From contig JAFVRD010000009.1 in assembly GCA_017504435.1 (NCBI GenBank), positions 1 through 43,449 of the forward strand: a stretch of DNA of 43,449 nucleotides, written 5' to 3'. The stretch comes from Lentisphaeria bacterium (GTDB lineage: Bacteria > Verrucomicrobiota > Lentisphaeria > Victivallales > Victivallaceae). Shown here piece after piece: positions 26,809 through 35,989 of this stretch; the first letter of the stretch is position 1, and the number at the start of each line of letters is the position of its first letter. A model generated the notes under the pieces. The model made no database searches. It saw only the letters and a program-made list of their open reading frames with translations, and had not been told where the DNA came from. The position numbers and the translations under genes were made by a program.

Positions 26809-26891
26809 TGGTACGCGACGAGGGACTCGAACCCTCACGCCGAAGCGGCAGGACCTAAACCTGCTGTGTCTGCCAATTTCACCAGTCGCGC
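26809..26891 (-). tRNA. tRNA-Leu (UAG)
   Basis: An 83-nt tRNA with an encoded CCA. Acceptor GCGCGAC pairs with GTCGCGT (one G-U). The anticodon stem GCAGG/CCTGC encloses TTTAGGT, anticodon UAG. The variable arm is extended (about CGCTTCGGCG), as in class II Leu tRNAs. T-arm GAGGG-TTCGAGT-CCCTC is perfect. It lies 11 nt after the gph stop and 35 nt before FKBP, on the same strand, with no credible promoter of its own, so it appears to be part of that operon. Confidence 0.96.
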
Positions 26892-26902
26892 ACAGTAAAA
26901 CC

Positions 26903-27538
26903 TTAAAACTCCAATTTATCAGCTATTTCCGGAAATGAATCCACGCAATGATCCGGCATCTCACTTTTCGGGTCGCCGAAGCCGTATTTGCAAAGAATAC
27001 GTTTGATCCCGGCTTTCCGTCCGGACTCCAAATCCGTATAATGATCTCCGACCATCCGGCATTGCTCTGGGACAAACCCATATTTACTGATCAAACTGAG
27101 CAAGGATTCCGGTTCCGGTTTCAACGGGAATCCGGAATCTCCACCGATAATATCATCAAAAAGGTCAAATACTCCCAGTTTTTGCAGGATCACTTCTGTT
27201 GCCGCAACCGGCTTGTTGGTAACAACAGCAAGTTTTACTCCATTTTCCCTGAGTTTCCTGAGCGTATCAGCGACACCGTCGTAAAGACAAGTCGTATCCA
27301 CCAGATGTTCAGCATAAAAAGCTTTCATGCGCTGTAACGCTTCATTCTCATCGACATCTGCATCCGTAAGAGTTCTGCACACCAGATTTTTCATGCCGTC
27401 GCCGATACAGACCGTTACCTCCGCAAGTTCCCACTCCGGCAATCCGAATGAACGGCGCATGCAGTTTATTGATGCAGCCAAATCCCGCCGGGAATCTATC
27501 AATGTCCCGTCCAGATCAAAAATCACCAGTTTGACCAT
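26903..27538 (-). CDS. gph: Phosphoglycolate phosphatase-like HAD hydrolase
   Basis: A 211-residue HAD subfamily IA protein: DLDGTLIDS with nucleophile and general-acid aspartates, helical cap about residues 17-85, VVTNKP (motif II Thr), KPEPE (motif III Lys), and GDHYTDLESGRKAG (motif IV). This is the Gph/PGP pattern; the substrate could also be another small phosphate ester. Its ATG is 9 nt after the tsaD stop. The tRNA-Leu gene follows after 11 nt. Confidence 0.8.
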   Translation of the reverse strand: MVKLVIFDLDGTLIDSRRDLAASINCMRRSFGLPEWELAEVTVCIGDGMKNLVCRTLTDADVDENEALQRMKAFYAEHLVDTTCLYDGVADTLRKLRENGVKLAVVTNKPVAATEVILQKLGVFDLFDDIIGGDSGFPLKPEPESLLSLISKYGFVPEQCRMVGDHYTDLESGRKAGIKRILCKYGFGDPKSEMPDHCVDSFPEIADKLEF

Positions 27539-27547
27539 TACCGTGCC

Positions 27548-28618
27548 TCACACAAACGGCACCGAAACGATTTGCGGCAAACGGGCAAAAGCATCCATGG
27601 ACAATTCCGAAAATTCCTGCTTTTTCCAAGCGTGATAAGCAATGCCCCCCACCATTGCGGCATTGTCAGTGCAATACTTCGGCGGAGCAAGTTTAAGCGC
27701 GACTTTGGCAGGCAGTTTTTCAGAAATAACCTGACGCAATCTGGCATTGCACGCCACTCCGCCGGCAACCACGACCGTTCTGACACCATGATTTTTTACC
27801 GCCGTAAGAGTTTTGCGAACCAGCACATCCACTACCGCTTCCTGAAATCCGGCAGCAGTATCACGCAGCCACGTTTCATCGCATATTCCGGCATCCTGAG
27901 ATCTGCGGACATGATAAAGCAATGCGGTCTTTATGCCGCTGAAACTGAAATTATAGAGATTTTCAGGCGTCAACGCCCGCCCTGCCCCGCCGGTCAGGGG
28001 ACGGGGAAATTCAAATCTGGCACTATCACCGTTTTCAGCAGTTCTCTGCATGACCGGCCCGCCCGGATAACCAAGATCAAGCAATTTTGCCCCTTTGTCC
28101 AGTGCTTCTCCGGCGGCATCATCCAGTGTACAGCCCAATTGATGCGCGGCACCGTCTTTACCGATAAGCAACAGCGAGGTGTGTCCTCCTGAAACCACCA
28201 GTGCCAGCATGGGATAAGTATCCGGATTCCGGAGTATCTCCAAGTCACTGTCCAAAAATGCTCCGTAAATGTGCGCCAGAAAATGATTCACTCCGATCAG
28301 AGGCAGTTTATTCGCCTGGGCAACCCCTTTGGCAAAATTGATACCGACCAGCAGTGCCGGTATCAATCCCGGTCCCTGGGTGACTGCCACGGCATCTATA
28401 TCCTGCAATGTTACTCCGGCAGTGCGCAAAGCATTTTCCGTAACCGGAGTCATTGCTTTCAAATGTTCCCGGGCAGCGAGTTCCGGAACCACCCCGCCAT
28501 GAGGAGCATGACGGGCGATCTGAGAAGCTACTTCACTGGCAAGCACGGTACAACCGTTTTCTACAATTGCAGCGGCACTCTCATCACAGCTGCTTTCCAA
28601 ACTGAGTATCAAAGCCAT
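27548..28618 (-). CDS. tsaD: tRNA N6-adenosine threonylcarbamoyltransferase
   Basis: A 356-residue ASKHA-fold metalloenzyme that transfers threonylcarbamoyl to A37 of tRNAs reading ANN codons, with TsaB/E/C partners. It begins MALILSLESSCDESAAAI, the standard TsaD start, after AGGAA; in-frame upstream codons are not credible. Further signatures are HAPHGGVVPELAAREHL, VTQGPGLIPALLVG, the metal-binding NHFLAH (H and H), and VVSGGHTSLL, then VVAGGVACNARLR. Length is near the usual 340. It is transcribed with gph, tRNA-Leu and FKBP. Confidence 0.95.
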   Translation of the reverse strand: MALILSLESSCDESAAAIVENGCTVLASEVASQIARHAPHGGVVPELAAREHLKAMTPVTENALRTAGVTLQDIDAVAVTQGPGLIPALLVGINFAKGVAQANKLPLIGVNHFLAHIYGAFLDSDLEILRNPDTYPMLALVVSGGHTSLLLIGKDGAAHQLGCTLDDAAGEALDKGAKLLDLGYPGGPVMQRTAENGDSARFEFPRPLTGGAGRALTPENLYNFSFSGIKTALLYHVRRSQDAGICDETWLRDTAAGFQEAVVDVLVRKTLTAVKNHGVRTVVVAGGVACNARLRQVISEKLPAKVALKLAPPKYCTDNAAMVGGIAYHAWKKQEFSELSMDAFARLPQIVSVPFV

Positions 28619-28665
28619 AATACAAAATTTCCTGTAAGGGAGGTTGTTTTTTTCATCATGCGGAT

Positions 28666-28694
28666 AATATACTACAGATTCACAGTTAATTCCA
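28666..28694 (-). promoter_or_regulatory. Possible promoter of tsaD operon
   Basis: On the minus strand, TGGAAT (28689-28694), 17 nt, TATATT (28666-28671), 47 nt before the tsaD ATG. The -35 is weak. It is divergent from the L,D-transpeptidase promoter. Confidence 0.4.
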
Positions 28695-28703
28695 CTGAAA
28701 AAC

Positions 28704-28732
28704 TTGAAAAAAATGCGGTCTGGCAATATATT
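28704..28732 (+). promoter_or_regulatory. Promoter of L,D-transpeptidase gene
   Basis: TTGAAA (28704-28709), 17 nt, TATATT (28727-28732), 30 nt before the ATG. Confidence 0.55.
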
Positions 28733-28762
28733 ATCTGTTTAACAGGGAGCAATTAACTTCTT

Positions 28763-29926
28763 ATGGCTAAATTAAATTACGATTTTGAACCCCGGCATCG
28801 CCCGAAACGTCCGGCAGATCAATGGACGCGCCGGATGCGGCTGATCATTCTTTTCTGTGCAGTGGCTGCCGTCACAGCGGCGATCATCTATGTCATCATG
28901 CCTGAAAAAAAAGTCCCGGTCGTTCATCCGCCGGTCACCCCGGAAGTCTCTCCCCAACCCCAAGCCCAAACCGCGGGAACAGATGACAATAAAGAAATCC
29001 CGGAAAAAATTACTGCGCCCGAAGATGCTGCCCCTGCTGTGCCAGATAATATTTCGGTGCCGGAAACAGCACCCCGAAATACTGAAAGTGAAAAAAATTC
29101 TCCGCAACATATCAATACCGCTGACATTCCGGATAAAGGCGTTGTCACCCCGTATGATCCGGCACCGGCAGATGATCAGCCTCAATACTCCGGCAGTGTG
29201 GATGCAAATGCGTTAAAAGAACTCGCCGGATTGCTTGACCGGAAAGATTATCAAAATCTGTTTGCCAGGGCAAATTCTCTGATAAATGCCGCAGCAAACA
29301 ATTCTGCCGCCCGCTCCGGATATGGAAAAATCCTGACCTCCGGACGCAAAAATATCTGGAACAGCGGCAACTGGAAAGAATTCACTATTGTGCATAAGGT
29401 CGTCTCCGGAGATAATCTTTCGGCAATCGCTCACCGCAATCACACCACGGTAAGCATGCTGAAAAAAGTCAACCGTCTCAAAAATTCCAATATTATGATC
29501 GGACAGCCTCTCCGGATCATTCCCGGTCCGTGGCAGTTGACAATTTCCAAAACATCACGTTTGATGACATTATCTCGCAAAGATGAGATTTATGCCGTAT
29601 TCCCCATCGGTATCGGACGGAAAAATTCCACTCCCACTGGTAAATTTGTGATCTGTCACCGGCGACTGCATCCGGATTACCGGGATGCTCAAGGCCGGGT
29701 ATTCAAATACGGCGACGAGAAAAATCCGCTGGGAACAGTCTTTCTGGCTCTGGCACTCCCGGATAAACCGGATAAACCTTTCCGGGGATACGGTATTCAC
29801 GGAACCTCGGACAATAAAACTGTCGGCAGATCGTTAAGCAACGGATGTGTCAGAATGCACAACGATGATGTGATCATACTGTATCATCTGCTCCCGACTG
29901 GAACTCCGGTGGAGATAACTGAATAA
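28763..29926 (+). CDS. LysM and L,D-transpeptidase (YkuD) protein
   Basis: A 387-residue cell-wall enzyme. The cytoplasmic start is basic, a membrane anchor spans residues 26-46, and a Pro/Glu-rich linker runs about 47-140. LysM follows at about 208-253 (HKVVSGDNLSAIAHRNHTTV...IMIGQPLRI), then the YkuD catalytic domain (about 257-387). The catalytic pair is H346 (YGIHGTSD) and C362 (SLSNGCVRM). Activity: 3-3 cross-linking of peptidoglycan stem peptides or lipoprotein anchoring; carbapenem-sensitive family. It is followed after 35 nt by accA, possibly in the same transcript. Confidence 0.92.
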   Translation: MAKLNYDFEPRHRPKRPADQWTRRMRLIILFCAVAAVTAAIIYVIMPEKKVPVVHPPVTPEVSPQPQAQTAGTDDNKEIPEKITAPEDAAPAVPDNISVPETAPRNTESEKNSPQHINTADIPDKGVVTPYDPAPADDQPQYSGSVDANALKELAGLLDRKDYQNLFARANSLINAAANNSAARSGYGKILTSGRKNIWNSGNWKEFTIVHKVVSGDNLSAIAHRNHTTVSMLKKVNRLKNSNIMIGQPLRIIPGPWQLTISKTSRLMTLSRKDEIYAVFPIGIGRKNSTPTGKFVICHRRLHPDYRDAQGRVFKYGDEKNPLGTVFLALALPDKPDKPFRGYGIHGTSDNKTVGRSLSNGCVRMHNDDVIILYHLLPTGTPVEITE

Positions 29927-29961
29927 GTAAAATAAATAAATTTTTCAATAAAGGTCTGATC

Positions 29962-30966
29962 ATGTTTGAAAACCATCTCGAATTTGAAGCCCCTCTGGCG
30001 GAATTGCAGAACAAAATCGTTGAATTGCAAACATTTTCCGCTTCAAGCGGTATTGACGTGTCCAATGAAATAAGTGCTTTGGAGCAGAAACTCAAAACCA
30101 CGATGCATGAGATCTATTCCTCATTGACCCCGTGGCAGAAAGTCCAATTGTCACGCCATCCGGCACGTCCGTATACGTTGGATTATATCGCCAAACTCTG
30201 CCCGGATTTCATGGAATTGTCAGGAGACCGCAGATTCAGCGACGACAAAGCGATCATCGGCGGACCTGCCACATTCCGCGGCCGGAAAATCATGATCATC
30301 GGCACCCAGAAGGGGCGGGATATGAAAGATAATCTCTACCGTAATTTCGGCTGGCCGCAACCGGAAGGATACCGTAAAGCCCTGCGGTTGATGCGCCTTG
30401 CCAATCAGGCACAAATCCCGATTGTCACATTTATTGACACTCCGGGAGCATACCCCGGTGTCGGCAGTGAAGAACGGCATATAGCCGAAGCAATCGCGGT
30501 CAACCTGCGGGAAATGTTCAATCTGACCGTCCCGGTGATCTCAATAATCATCGGTGAAGGAGGTTCCGGCGGAGCTATCGGATTGGGAGTGGCAAACCGC
30601 ATCCTGATCATGGAAAATGCTTATTATTCAGTCATCACTCCGGAAGGATGCGCAGCTATTCTCTGGAAAGACCGTAAATATGCTCCTCAGGCGGCAGATG
30701 CCCTGCAATTGACCGCCGCAAAGCTCAAAGAACTTGGTATCGCCGATGCAATCATCCCGGAACCCGAAGGCGGAGCCCACCGCAACAGCGACGATGCCGC
30801 AAAAAATGTCGGCGATGCTGTGGAACAGCAATTAAACGAACTTTGCCGGATGGACGGCGAAACGTTGAAGAATAACCGATATGAAAAATTCCGGGCATTC
30901 GGATGCTTTGATACCGTTCCGATGCAACAGGAATTACCTGAAACAGAGGCAGCGGAACAGAAGTGA
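29962..30966 (+). CDS. accA: Acetyl-CoA carboxylase carboxyltransferase, alpha subunit
   Basis: A 334-residue protein. It carries the AccA N-terminal helical part, then SRHPARPYTLDYI, FMELSGDRRFSDDKAIIGG, GTQKGRD, NFGWPQPEGYRKALRLM, FIDTPGAYPGVGSEERHIAEAIA, and IGEGGSGGAIGLGVANRI, all hallmark segments. With AccD it moves carboxyl from biotin to acetyl-CoA in fatty acid synthesis. No accD is here. The stop overlaps the start of the acetyltransferase gene (GTGA, 4 nt). Confidence 0.96.
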   Translation: MFENHLEFEAPLAELQNKIVELQTFSASSGIDVSNEISALEQKLKTTMHEIYSSLTPWQKVQLSRHPARPYTLDYIAKLCPDFMELSGDRRFSDDKAIIGGPATFRGRKIMIIGTQKGRDMKDNLYRNFGWPQPEGYRKALRLMRLANQAQIPIVTFIDTPGAYPGVGSEERHIAEAIAVNLREMFNLTVPVISIIIGEGGSGGAIGLGVANRILIMENAYYSVITPEGCAAILWKDRKYAPQAADALQLTAAKLKELGIADAIIPEPEGGAHRNSDDAAKNVGDAVEQQLNELCRMDGETLKNNRYEKFRAFGCFDTVPMQQELPETEAAEQK

Positions 30967-31448
30967 AAAACGAACTTTCAGTCCGCAAAGCGGTTCCGGA
31001 AGATATTGACGGTATATTTCAACTGCTGGAACTGTATGTCTCTGCCGGAATAGTTTTACAAAGATCAAAAGAAGATATTGCTCATTATCTTGGCAATTTC
31101 CGGGTCGCTATTTTAAATGACCGGATCATCGGATGTGCCGCTGCCAGAGATTTCGGCAATGATCTTGTGGAAGTACGCTCTTTAGTCATCCATCCGGATT
31201 TTCAAGGTTGCGGGGTCGGCAGAACAATTGTTTCGCATATTATCGCAGATATGCAGAAAAGTAGAAAAATCTGGCGGCTGTTTGCATTGACGATGCGTCC
31301 GGAATTTTTCTGCAAACTCGGTTTCCGGGAAGTTCCCAAAGCCCTGTTTCCGGAAAAAATCTGGAGCGACTGTACGAAATGTGCCAAACGGCATTGTTGT
31401 GATGAAATAGCAGTATTACTGGATTCTGAGGATGTAAACAATGGCTAA
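30963..31448 (+). CDS. GNAT N-acetyltransferase, short ArgA-like
   Basis: A 161-residue GNAT-fold protein starting at GTG 30963. The CoA-binding loop is PDFQGCGVGRTIV (Q/R-x-x-G-x-G/A), and the central strand is VEVRSLVIHP. The end has a Cys cluster WSDCTKCAKRHCCDEIAV, which matches the C-terminus I associate with short-form N-acetylglutamate synthases that stand without a kinase domain. If right, it provides the initial acetylglutamate for the ArgJ cycle. The assignment is by pattern; another acylated amine is possible. It overlaps accA by 4 nt and the CYTH gene by 8 nt. Confidence 0.7.
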   Translation: MKNELSVRKAVPEDIDGIFQLLELYVSAGIVLQRSKEDIAHYLGNFRVAILNDRIIGCAAARDFGNDLVEVRSLVIHPDFQGCGVGRTIVSHIIADMQKSRKIWRLFALTMRPEFFCKLGFREVPKALFPEKIWSDCTKCAKRHCCDEIAVLLDSEDVNNG

Positions 31449-31920
31449 GGAAATCGAACGGAAATTTTTGCTTGCCTCCAACTTGTGGCGTGAATTGACA
31501 GTTTCAAGCACATATATGAAACAAGGATATCTGGCAGCGACCGGAGCAACGATCCGGGTCAGACTGCAGGAGAATCAAGCCTTTTTGACCATAAAAGGCA
31601 AGCCTGCCGGACTGGTTCGCAACGAATATGAATACCCTATACCGGAAGCTGATGCCAGAGAAATACTCTCGGCGTTGTCAGTGTATCCCCCCGTGGAAAA
31701 AATCCGCCATATCATTCCGGCAGAGGACGGGCTGTGCTGGGAAGTAGATGAATATCTCGGTGAAAATGCACCGTTATTTACTGCGGAAATAGAATTACCG
31801 GAACCGGATACAGAATTTGATATACCGGAATGGATCGGAACAGAGATCACCGGTGACGGCAGATATACCAACCGGGCTTTGAGCCGCTTCCCTTATTCTC
31901 TGTGGCAGGAAGAGGAGTAA
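31441..31920 (+). CDS. CYTH-domain protein
   Basis: A 159-residue protein with the CYTH signature MAKEIERKFLL (E4, E6, K8) followed by alternating charged beta-strands lining a tunnel (TIRVRLQ, AFLTIKGK, EYEYPIP, CWEVDEYLG, FTAEIELPEPD). CYTH proteins hydrolyse triphosphates (tripolyphosphate, thiamine triphosphate) or make cAMP; small bacterial ones of this length (about 155) act mostly as tripolyphosphatases. I cannot fix the substrate. It overlaps the GNAT gene by 8 nt and is followed 6 nt later by rarA. Confidence 0.8.
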   Translation: MAKEIERKFLLASNLWRELTVSSTYMKQGYLAATGATIRVRLQENQAFLTIKGKPAGLVRNEYEYPIPEADAREILSALSVYPPVEKIRHIIPAEDGLCWEVDEYLGENAPLFTAEIELPEPDTEFDIPEWIGTEITGDGRYTNRALSRFPYSLWQEEE

Positions 31921-31926
31921 CGTAAA

Positions 31927-33228
31927 ATGCAGCAGTCGCTATTCGCCGATTCTGTCAGCCGTCCGTTGGCAGACCGGATGCGGCCGACCAAAATCGAAGA
32001 TATCGCCGGTCAAAGTGAATTGCTCGGAGATGGCGCACCGTTGCGGCGGATGATCGATTCCGGAAAACTTTCCAGTTTCATCCTGTGGGGTCCCCCCGGA
32101 TGCGGAAAAACTACTCTTGCCAGAATACTGGCAAGCAAAACCAATATGCGTTTTGTGGCTCTTTCGGCAGTTTTTTCCGGCGTGGCAGATTTACGCAAAG
32201 CATTTGAAGAAGCCGAAAAATATCGCAATTACGGCGAAGGGACTCTGCTTTTTATTGATGAGATCCACCGTTTCAACCGCGCCCAGCAGGATGGATTCCT
32301 GCCTTATGTGGAAAACGGAACCGTAGTATTGGTAGGAGCGACCACGGAAAATCCTTCATTTGAGTTGAACAGTGCGCTGCTCAGCCGCTGCAAAGTTTTT
32401 ACATTGAAACCTTTGGATGCAGATGCCCTGAACACCCTCACTGCCAGAGCTGAAACTCTGCAGCACCGTCCATTGCCGGTAACCGCAGAAGCACGGCAGA
32501 TGCTCATTGAACTCGCCGATGGCGATGGCAGATATTTTATAAATCTGCTGGAAACAGTCTATGATCTGACCGCCATGAACGAAATTCTGGACACCGACAC
32601 ACTGTTGAAAGTCGTTCAAAAACGCGCCCCGATGTATGACAAAGACCGGGAGGGGCATTACAACCTGATCAGCGCACTGCACAAATCTTTGCGCGGTTCA
32701 GATACCGATGCAGCTCTCTACTGGGCCGCCCGGATGATAGATGGCGGCGAAGATCCGAAATATCTGCTGCGCCGTTTGACCAGATTTGCATCTGAAGATG
32801 TCGGTCTGGCCGATCCGATGGCTCTGCAACTGGCATTGGCCGCATGGGACAGTTATGACCGGCTCGGCTCTCCGGAAGGAGAACTTGCCATTGCCGAATT
32901 GATCATTTATCTCGGCACAGCCCCAAAATCCAACGCCACAGAAACCGCATGGTATGCCGCCAAAAAATGTGCCAGAGAATTTTCATCACTGACACCGCCG
33001 GCTCATATTCTCAATGCCCCGACGGCAATGATGAAAGAAATGGGTTACGGCAAAGGTTATGTCTACGACCATGATACACCGGAAGGATTCTCCGGACAGG
33101 ATTATTTCCCGGAAAGCATGGGCAGAAAATCATTTTACCATCCGGTGGAACGCGGATTTGAAAGAGAGATCCGCCGCCGGTTGGAATACTGGAACAAATT
33201 ACGCATTCAAAAAAATGCTCAAGAATAA
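31927..33228 (+). CDS. rarA: Replication-associated recombination protein A
   Basis: A 433-residue AAA+ ATPase of the RarA/MgsA (Mgs1/WRNIP1) family acting at stalled forks. Residues 19-33 have MRPTKIEDIAGQSELLG, Walker A is GPPGCGKTT (K61), Walker B LLFIDEIHRFN, sensor ATTENPSFELNSALLSRC. The C-terminal part includes GGEDPKYLLRRLTRFASEDVG and YDHDTPEGFSGQDYFPE, typical of RarA. Length fits. It is between the CYTH gene and the hydrolase gene in one transcript. Confidence 0.95.
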   Translation: MQQSLFADSVSRPLADRMRPTKIEDIAGQSELLGDGAPLRRMIDSGKLSSFILWGPPGCGKTTLARILASKTNMRFVALSAVFSGVADLRKAFEEAEKYRNYGEGTLLFIDEIHRFNRAQQDGFLPYVENGTVVLVGATTENPSFELNSALLSRCKVFTLKPLDADALNTLTARAETLQHRPLPVTAEARQMLIELADGDGRYFINLLETVYDLTAMNEILDTDTLLKVVQKRAPMYDKDREGHYNLISALHKSLRGSDTDAALYWAARMIDGGEDPKYLLRRLTRFASEDVGLADPMALQLALAAWDSYDRLGSPEGELAIAELIIYLGTAPKSNATETAWYAAKKCAREFSSLTPPAHILNAPTAMMKEMGYGKGYVYDHDTPEGFSGQDYFPESMGRKSFYHPVERGFEREIRRRLEYWNKLRIQKNAQE

Positions 33229-33240
33229 GGATCCCTGATT

Positions 33241-34953
33241 ATGGCAAAAGACCGCTACAACGTAACAGATATTCCCGCGCCGTTTGATATTTCATGCGAT
33301 ATGAAAGTTATCATGCTGCCCATGCGGGATGGCGTCAAGCTTCACACTACACTCTATTTCCCGACGGACATGCCGGAAAAATTACCGGCAATGATCTTCC
33401 GTACGCCTTATTCCCGGACAACGTGGCTGGATCTGCCCAATCCTCTGGCATTGAAACATAAATGTGTATATGTCATTCAAGCATGCCGGGGAACCGGCTG
33501 GAGCGAAGGCGGAGTTTTCAATCCTGCCGACAAAGAAGCCGAAAAAAATGATGCCGAAGATCTTTTCGATTTTCTGGAATCCCAAAGCTGGTTCAATGGC
33601 AAATGTGCCATGTTCGGTGCCAGTTATCCGGGTTGGACCCAGTGGAGCGCCATGCGTGCCGCCCACCCTGCTCTGGTCGGCACATCCCCCCGGGTCGCAC
33701 CGCTTTACAGCTGCTGCGGAGCTGCCAAACCCGATGGCAGCATGTCACTTTCATTTGCCATAAATTGGCCGCTGTCGATGTATCATCGCCGCACCTACGG
33801 ATACGAAGGTGTGCCATCTTTTGATGATATGAAAACCCCGGAACAGCTCCCGGTCATCGATGCTGACAAATTTGTGTATGACCAAGAGCTGCCGATATTC
33901 CGCAATTTTATGAATGTGGTCAACAACCCGGGGGAATTTCTGGCTGATTATCAGCAATACTGTTCCCGAATGATCGCTCCTGCATTCATTTCCGGAGGAT
34001 GGTTTGACGGTTTCAAATCAGAAACCATCGAGAGTTTTCAGCTTATGAAACGTACTGCAGCAACGGCAAGTGCCCGGAATTTCACCCGGTTGACCGTCGG
34101 CCCGTGGGGACATGGCGGTCTGCTCAACCCGGAACTTTTCGGAGCGGAAAACGATTACCGGGAATTGCTCAAAAGGGAAGAACAATTCCTTTACGGTTTG
34201 CTGGATGATCCGGCATCAGATCCCCTGCCCTCAAATGATCCGGCAGTCAGATTTTTTATGCTGTGTGAAAACCGCTGGTATGATACCTGCGACTGGCCGC
34301 CGCCGGGAAACACTCAAAAAATCATGTTCCTTCACTCCGGAGGCAATGCCAATTCACTGCATGGAGACGGCCGTATTTCCGGAACCGCACCACAGGATGA
34401 ACTGCCGGATTCCTATATCAGCGACCCGCTCCACCCGGTCTCTTCCACCGGAGGGAAACACAGCGTTTTGGCGTGTTATGACCGGAGTTTCATGGAAGAA
34501 AAGAATGATATGCTGGTCTATACCGGAGAAAAATTCACCGAACCGATGACCGTTACCGGCATGGTAAAATTGCGCTTTTACGCATCAGCGACCACTCCGG
34601 ATACCGATTTCTTTGCCACGTTGACCGATTTGACTCCGGACGGAAAAAGTATGCTCCTGACCTCCGGTATGATCCGGGCACGGTACCGCAATTCACTGGA
34701 CAAAGAGGAACTGCTTGTTCCCGGAGAAATTTATCAGTTTGAGATCGATCTCGGTGATATCGCTGTTAAATTCATGCCCGGTCATGCCATGCGTCTGGAG
34801 ATCCACGGTCAGGAATTCCCCAACCGCAACCGGAATCTGCAAACCGGTGCGCCGGTTCTCACCGATACCAATCCGCGAACTGCGGTCTGCCGTATTTATC
34901 ACGATGCCGAACACCCGGCAGAGTTACATCTGCCGGTGAATAATACATTTTGA
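33241..34953 (+). CDS. CocE/NonD family acyl hydrolase
   Basis: A 570-residue alpha/beta hydrolase of the X-Pro dipeptidyl-peptidase/CocE class. The nucleophile is S128 in FGASYPGWTQW; candidate acid is D in GGWFDGFKSE and base H in VGPWGHGGL. A jelly-roll domain of the X-Pro_dipeptidase C-terminal kind follows from about residue 320, ending with MPGHAMRLEIHGQEFPNRNRN. No signal peptide, so probably cytosolic. The substrate may be an ester or amide and is not readable here. It is 12 nt after rarA and ends at a bidirectional terminator. Confidence 0.85.
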   Translation: MAKDRYNVTDIPAPFDISCDMKVIMLPMRDGVKLHTTLYFPTDMPEKLPAMIFRTPYSRTTWLDLPNPLALKHKCVYVIQACRGTGWSEGGVFNPADKEAEKNDAEDLFDFLESQSWFNGKCAMFGASYPGWTQWSAMRAAHPALVGTSPRVAPLYSCCGAAKPDGSMSLSFAINWPLSMYHRRTYGYEGVPSFDDMKTPEQLPVIDADKFVYDQELPIFRNFMNVVNNPGEFLADYQQYCSRMIAPAFISGGWFDGFKSETIESFQLMKRTAATASARNFTRLTVGPWGHGGLLNPELFGAENDYRELLKREEQFLYGLLDDPASDPLPSNDPAVRFFMLCENRWYDTCDWPPPGNTQKIMFLHSGGNANSLHGDGRISGTAPQDELPDSYISDPLHPVSSTGGKHSVLACYDRSFMEEKNDMLVYTGEKFTEPMTVTGMVKLRFYASATTPDTDFFATLTDLTPDGKSMLLTSGMIRARYRNSLDKEELLVPGEIYQFEIDLGDIAVKFMPGHAMRLEIHGQEFPNRNRNLQTGAPVLTDTNPRTAVCRIYHDAEHPAELHLPVNNTF

Positions 34954-34964
34954 ACGGTGCTATG

Positions 34965-35001
34965 AAAAAAGCGGAACCGCATTGAGCAGTTCCGCTTTTT
35001 T
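34965..35001. terminator. Bidirectional terminator between hydrolase and amidohydrolase genes
   Basis: AAAAAAGCGGAAC (34965-34977) pairs with GTTCCGCTTTTTT (34989-35001), loop CGCATTGAGCA. With A and T runs at both ends it can end the converging transcripts. Confidence 0.93.
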
Positions 35002-35007
35002 ATCAGG

Positions 35008-35787
35008 TCACATTCCGAGCAGCCGCCGGAAGTTATCTCCCATGACCAATTTGAATTCATCATACGAAAGATTTTCCGACAGCGCACCATACACAAACAT
35101 TCCGGCACTGCAGGTGGAAAAATCTGAACCGAACAACACCTTTTCCGCCCCGCATTTATCCACCGCATAACGCAACATTCCCCAACGGAAAAGTCCGGTA
35201 CCGGATATATCCATGTACAAATTCGGATAACGGGAGACAAAATCCCAGCGCATCACAGCATTGTCTCCATCTCCGGGGTGCGCGAGAATAATATTCAATT
35301 TCGGACAGGATGTCAGAATATTCTGCAGTTCTTCCTCCGTTCCCCAGTGCAAATTGACGGTCATACCAAGTTTTTCCGCTTCTTTGAAAATTTCCAGCGT
35401 GCCCGGAGCACCAATTTCCCAGGTGCCGAGAATATAAGGTACCAATTCTCCGATCAAACGTACCCCCTGAGCATGCATTTTATGCAGTTCCTCACAGGAT
35501 TCCTCCACATACGCTCCGTGAATATGAATGCCCGGAGTGTATTGCGGATAACGGTCACGCAGCATCAATGCATCCCGGTTGAGTTTCCTGATCATCTCAA
35601 AATCTACCGTTCCGGCAGGAGTGTGAATTACCGAACCGGCAAATTTATAAACTCCGACTTTATTCAACTCCCGGACAAAATCATCCATATCTGTGCTCTT
35701 CCAATAACGTCCGATCAACGTATCCGGAGTTGAAAAAGGATGGGTGTGCATATCAATAATATCAAAATCTTCCGGCTTATACATCAT
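35008..35787 (-). CDS. Amidohydrolase-family TIM-barrel protein
   Basis: A 259-residue protein with IIDMHTHPFS near the start (metal-binding HxH), later NLHWGT, and ILAHPGDGDNAV, and ends FGSDFSTCS with the Asp of the amidohydrolase metal site. The size and pattern resemble the ACMSD-like/amidohydrolase 2 group (decarboxylases or hydrolases). The ATG at 35787 has AGGAG 6 nt upstream; a longer frame upstream is not supported. The substrate is unknown. It converges with the CocE-type gene and diverges from the SDR/quinone oxidoreductase pair. Confidence 0.78.
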   Translation of the reverse strand: MMYKPEDFDIIDMHTHPFSTPDTLIGRYWKSTDMDDFVRELNKVGVYKFAGSVIHTPAGTVDFEMIRKLNRDALMLRDRYPQYTPGIHIHGAYVEESCEELHKMHAQGVRLIGELVPYILGTWEIGAPGTLEIFKEAEKLGMTVNLHWGTEEELQNILTSCPKLNIILAHPGDGDNAVMRWDFVSRYPNLYMDISGTGLFRWGMLRYAVDKCGAEKVLFGSDFSTCSAGMFVYGALSENLSYDEFKLVMGDNFRRLLGM

Positions 35788-35820
35788 CTTTTGCTCCTGA
35801 ATTAATGCGATTTGTCTGTT

Positions 35821-35849
35821 AATATAATGTAGGATGAGAAAATTTACAA
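35821..35849 (-). promoter_or_regulatory. Promoter of amidohydrolase gene
   Basis: On the minus strand, TTGTAA (35844-35849), 17 nt, TATATT (35821-35826), 33 nt before the ATG. Confidence 0.6.
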
Positions 35850-35913
35850 ACGCGTCAATGTAGATCAATTCAGATAAATCCTCCATTTTTACAGTAAAAA
35901 AAGTTTTTTGGAT

Positions 35914-35943
35914 TTGACTTTTGAAAAAAATGTATCATATTGT
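35914..35943 (+). promoter_or_regulatory. Promoter of SDR-quinone oxidoreductase operon
   Basis: TTGACT (35914-35919), 18 nt, TATTGT (35938-35943), 46 nt before the ATG. The -10 is weaker than others here. Confidence 0.4.
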
Positions 35944-35989
35944 CTGACAGCATTACTTATCACAATAAACAGAGAAAGGATTTATTGAA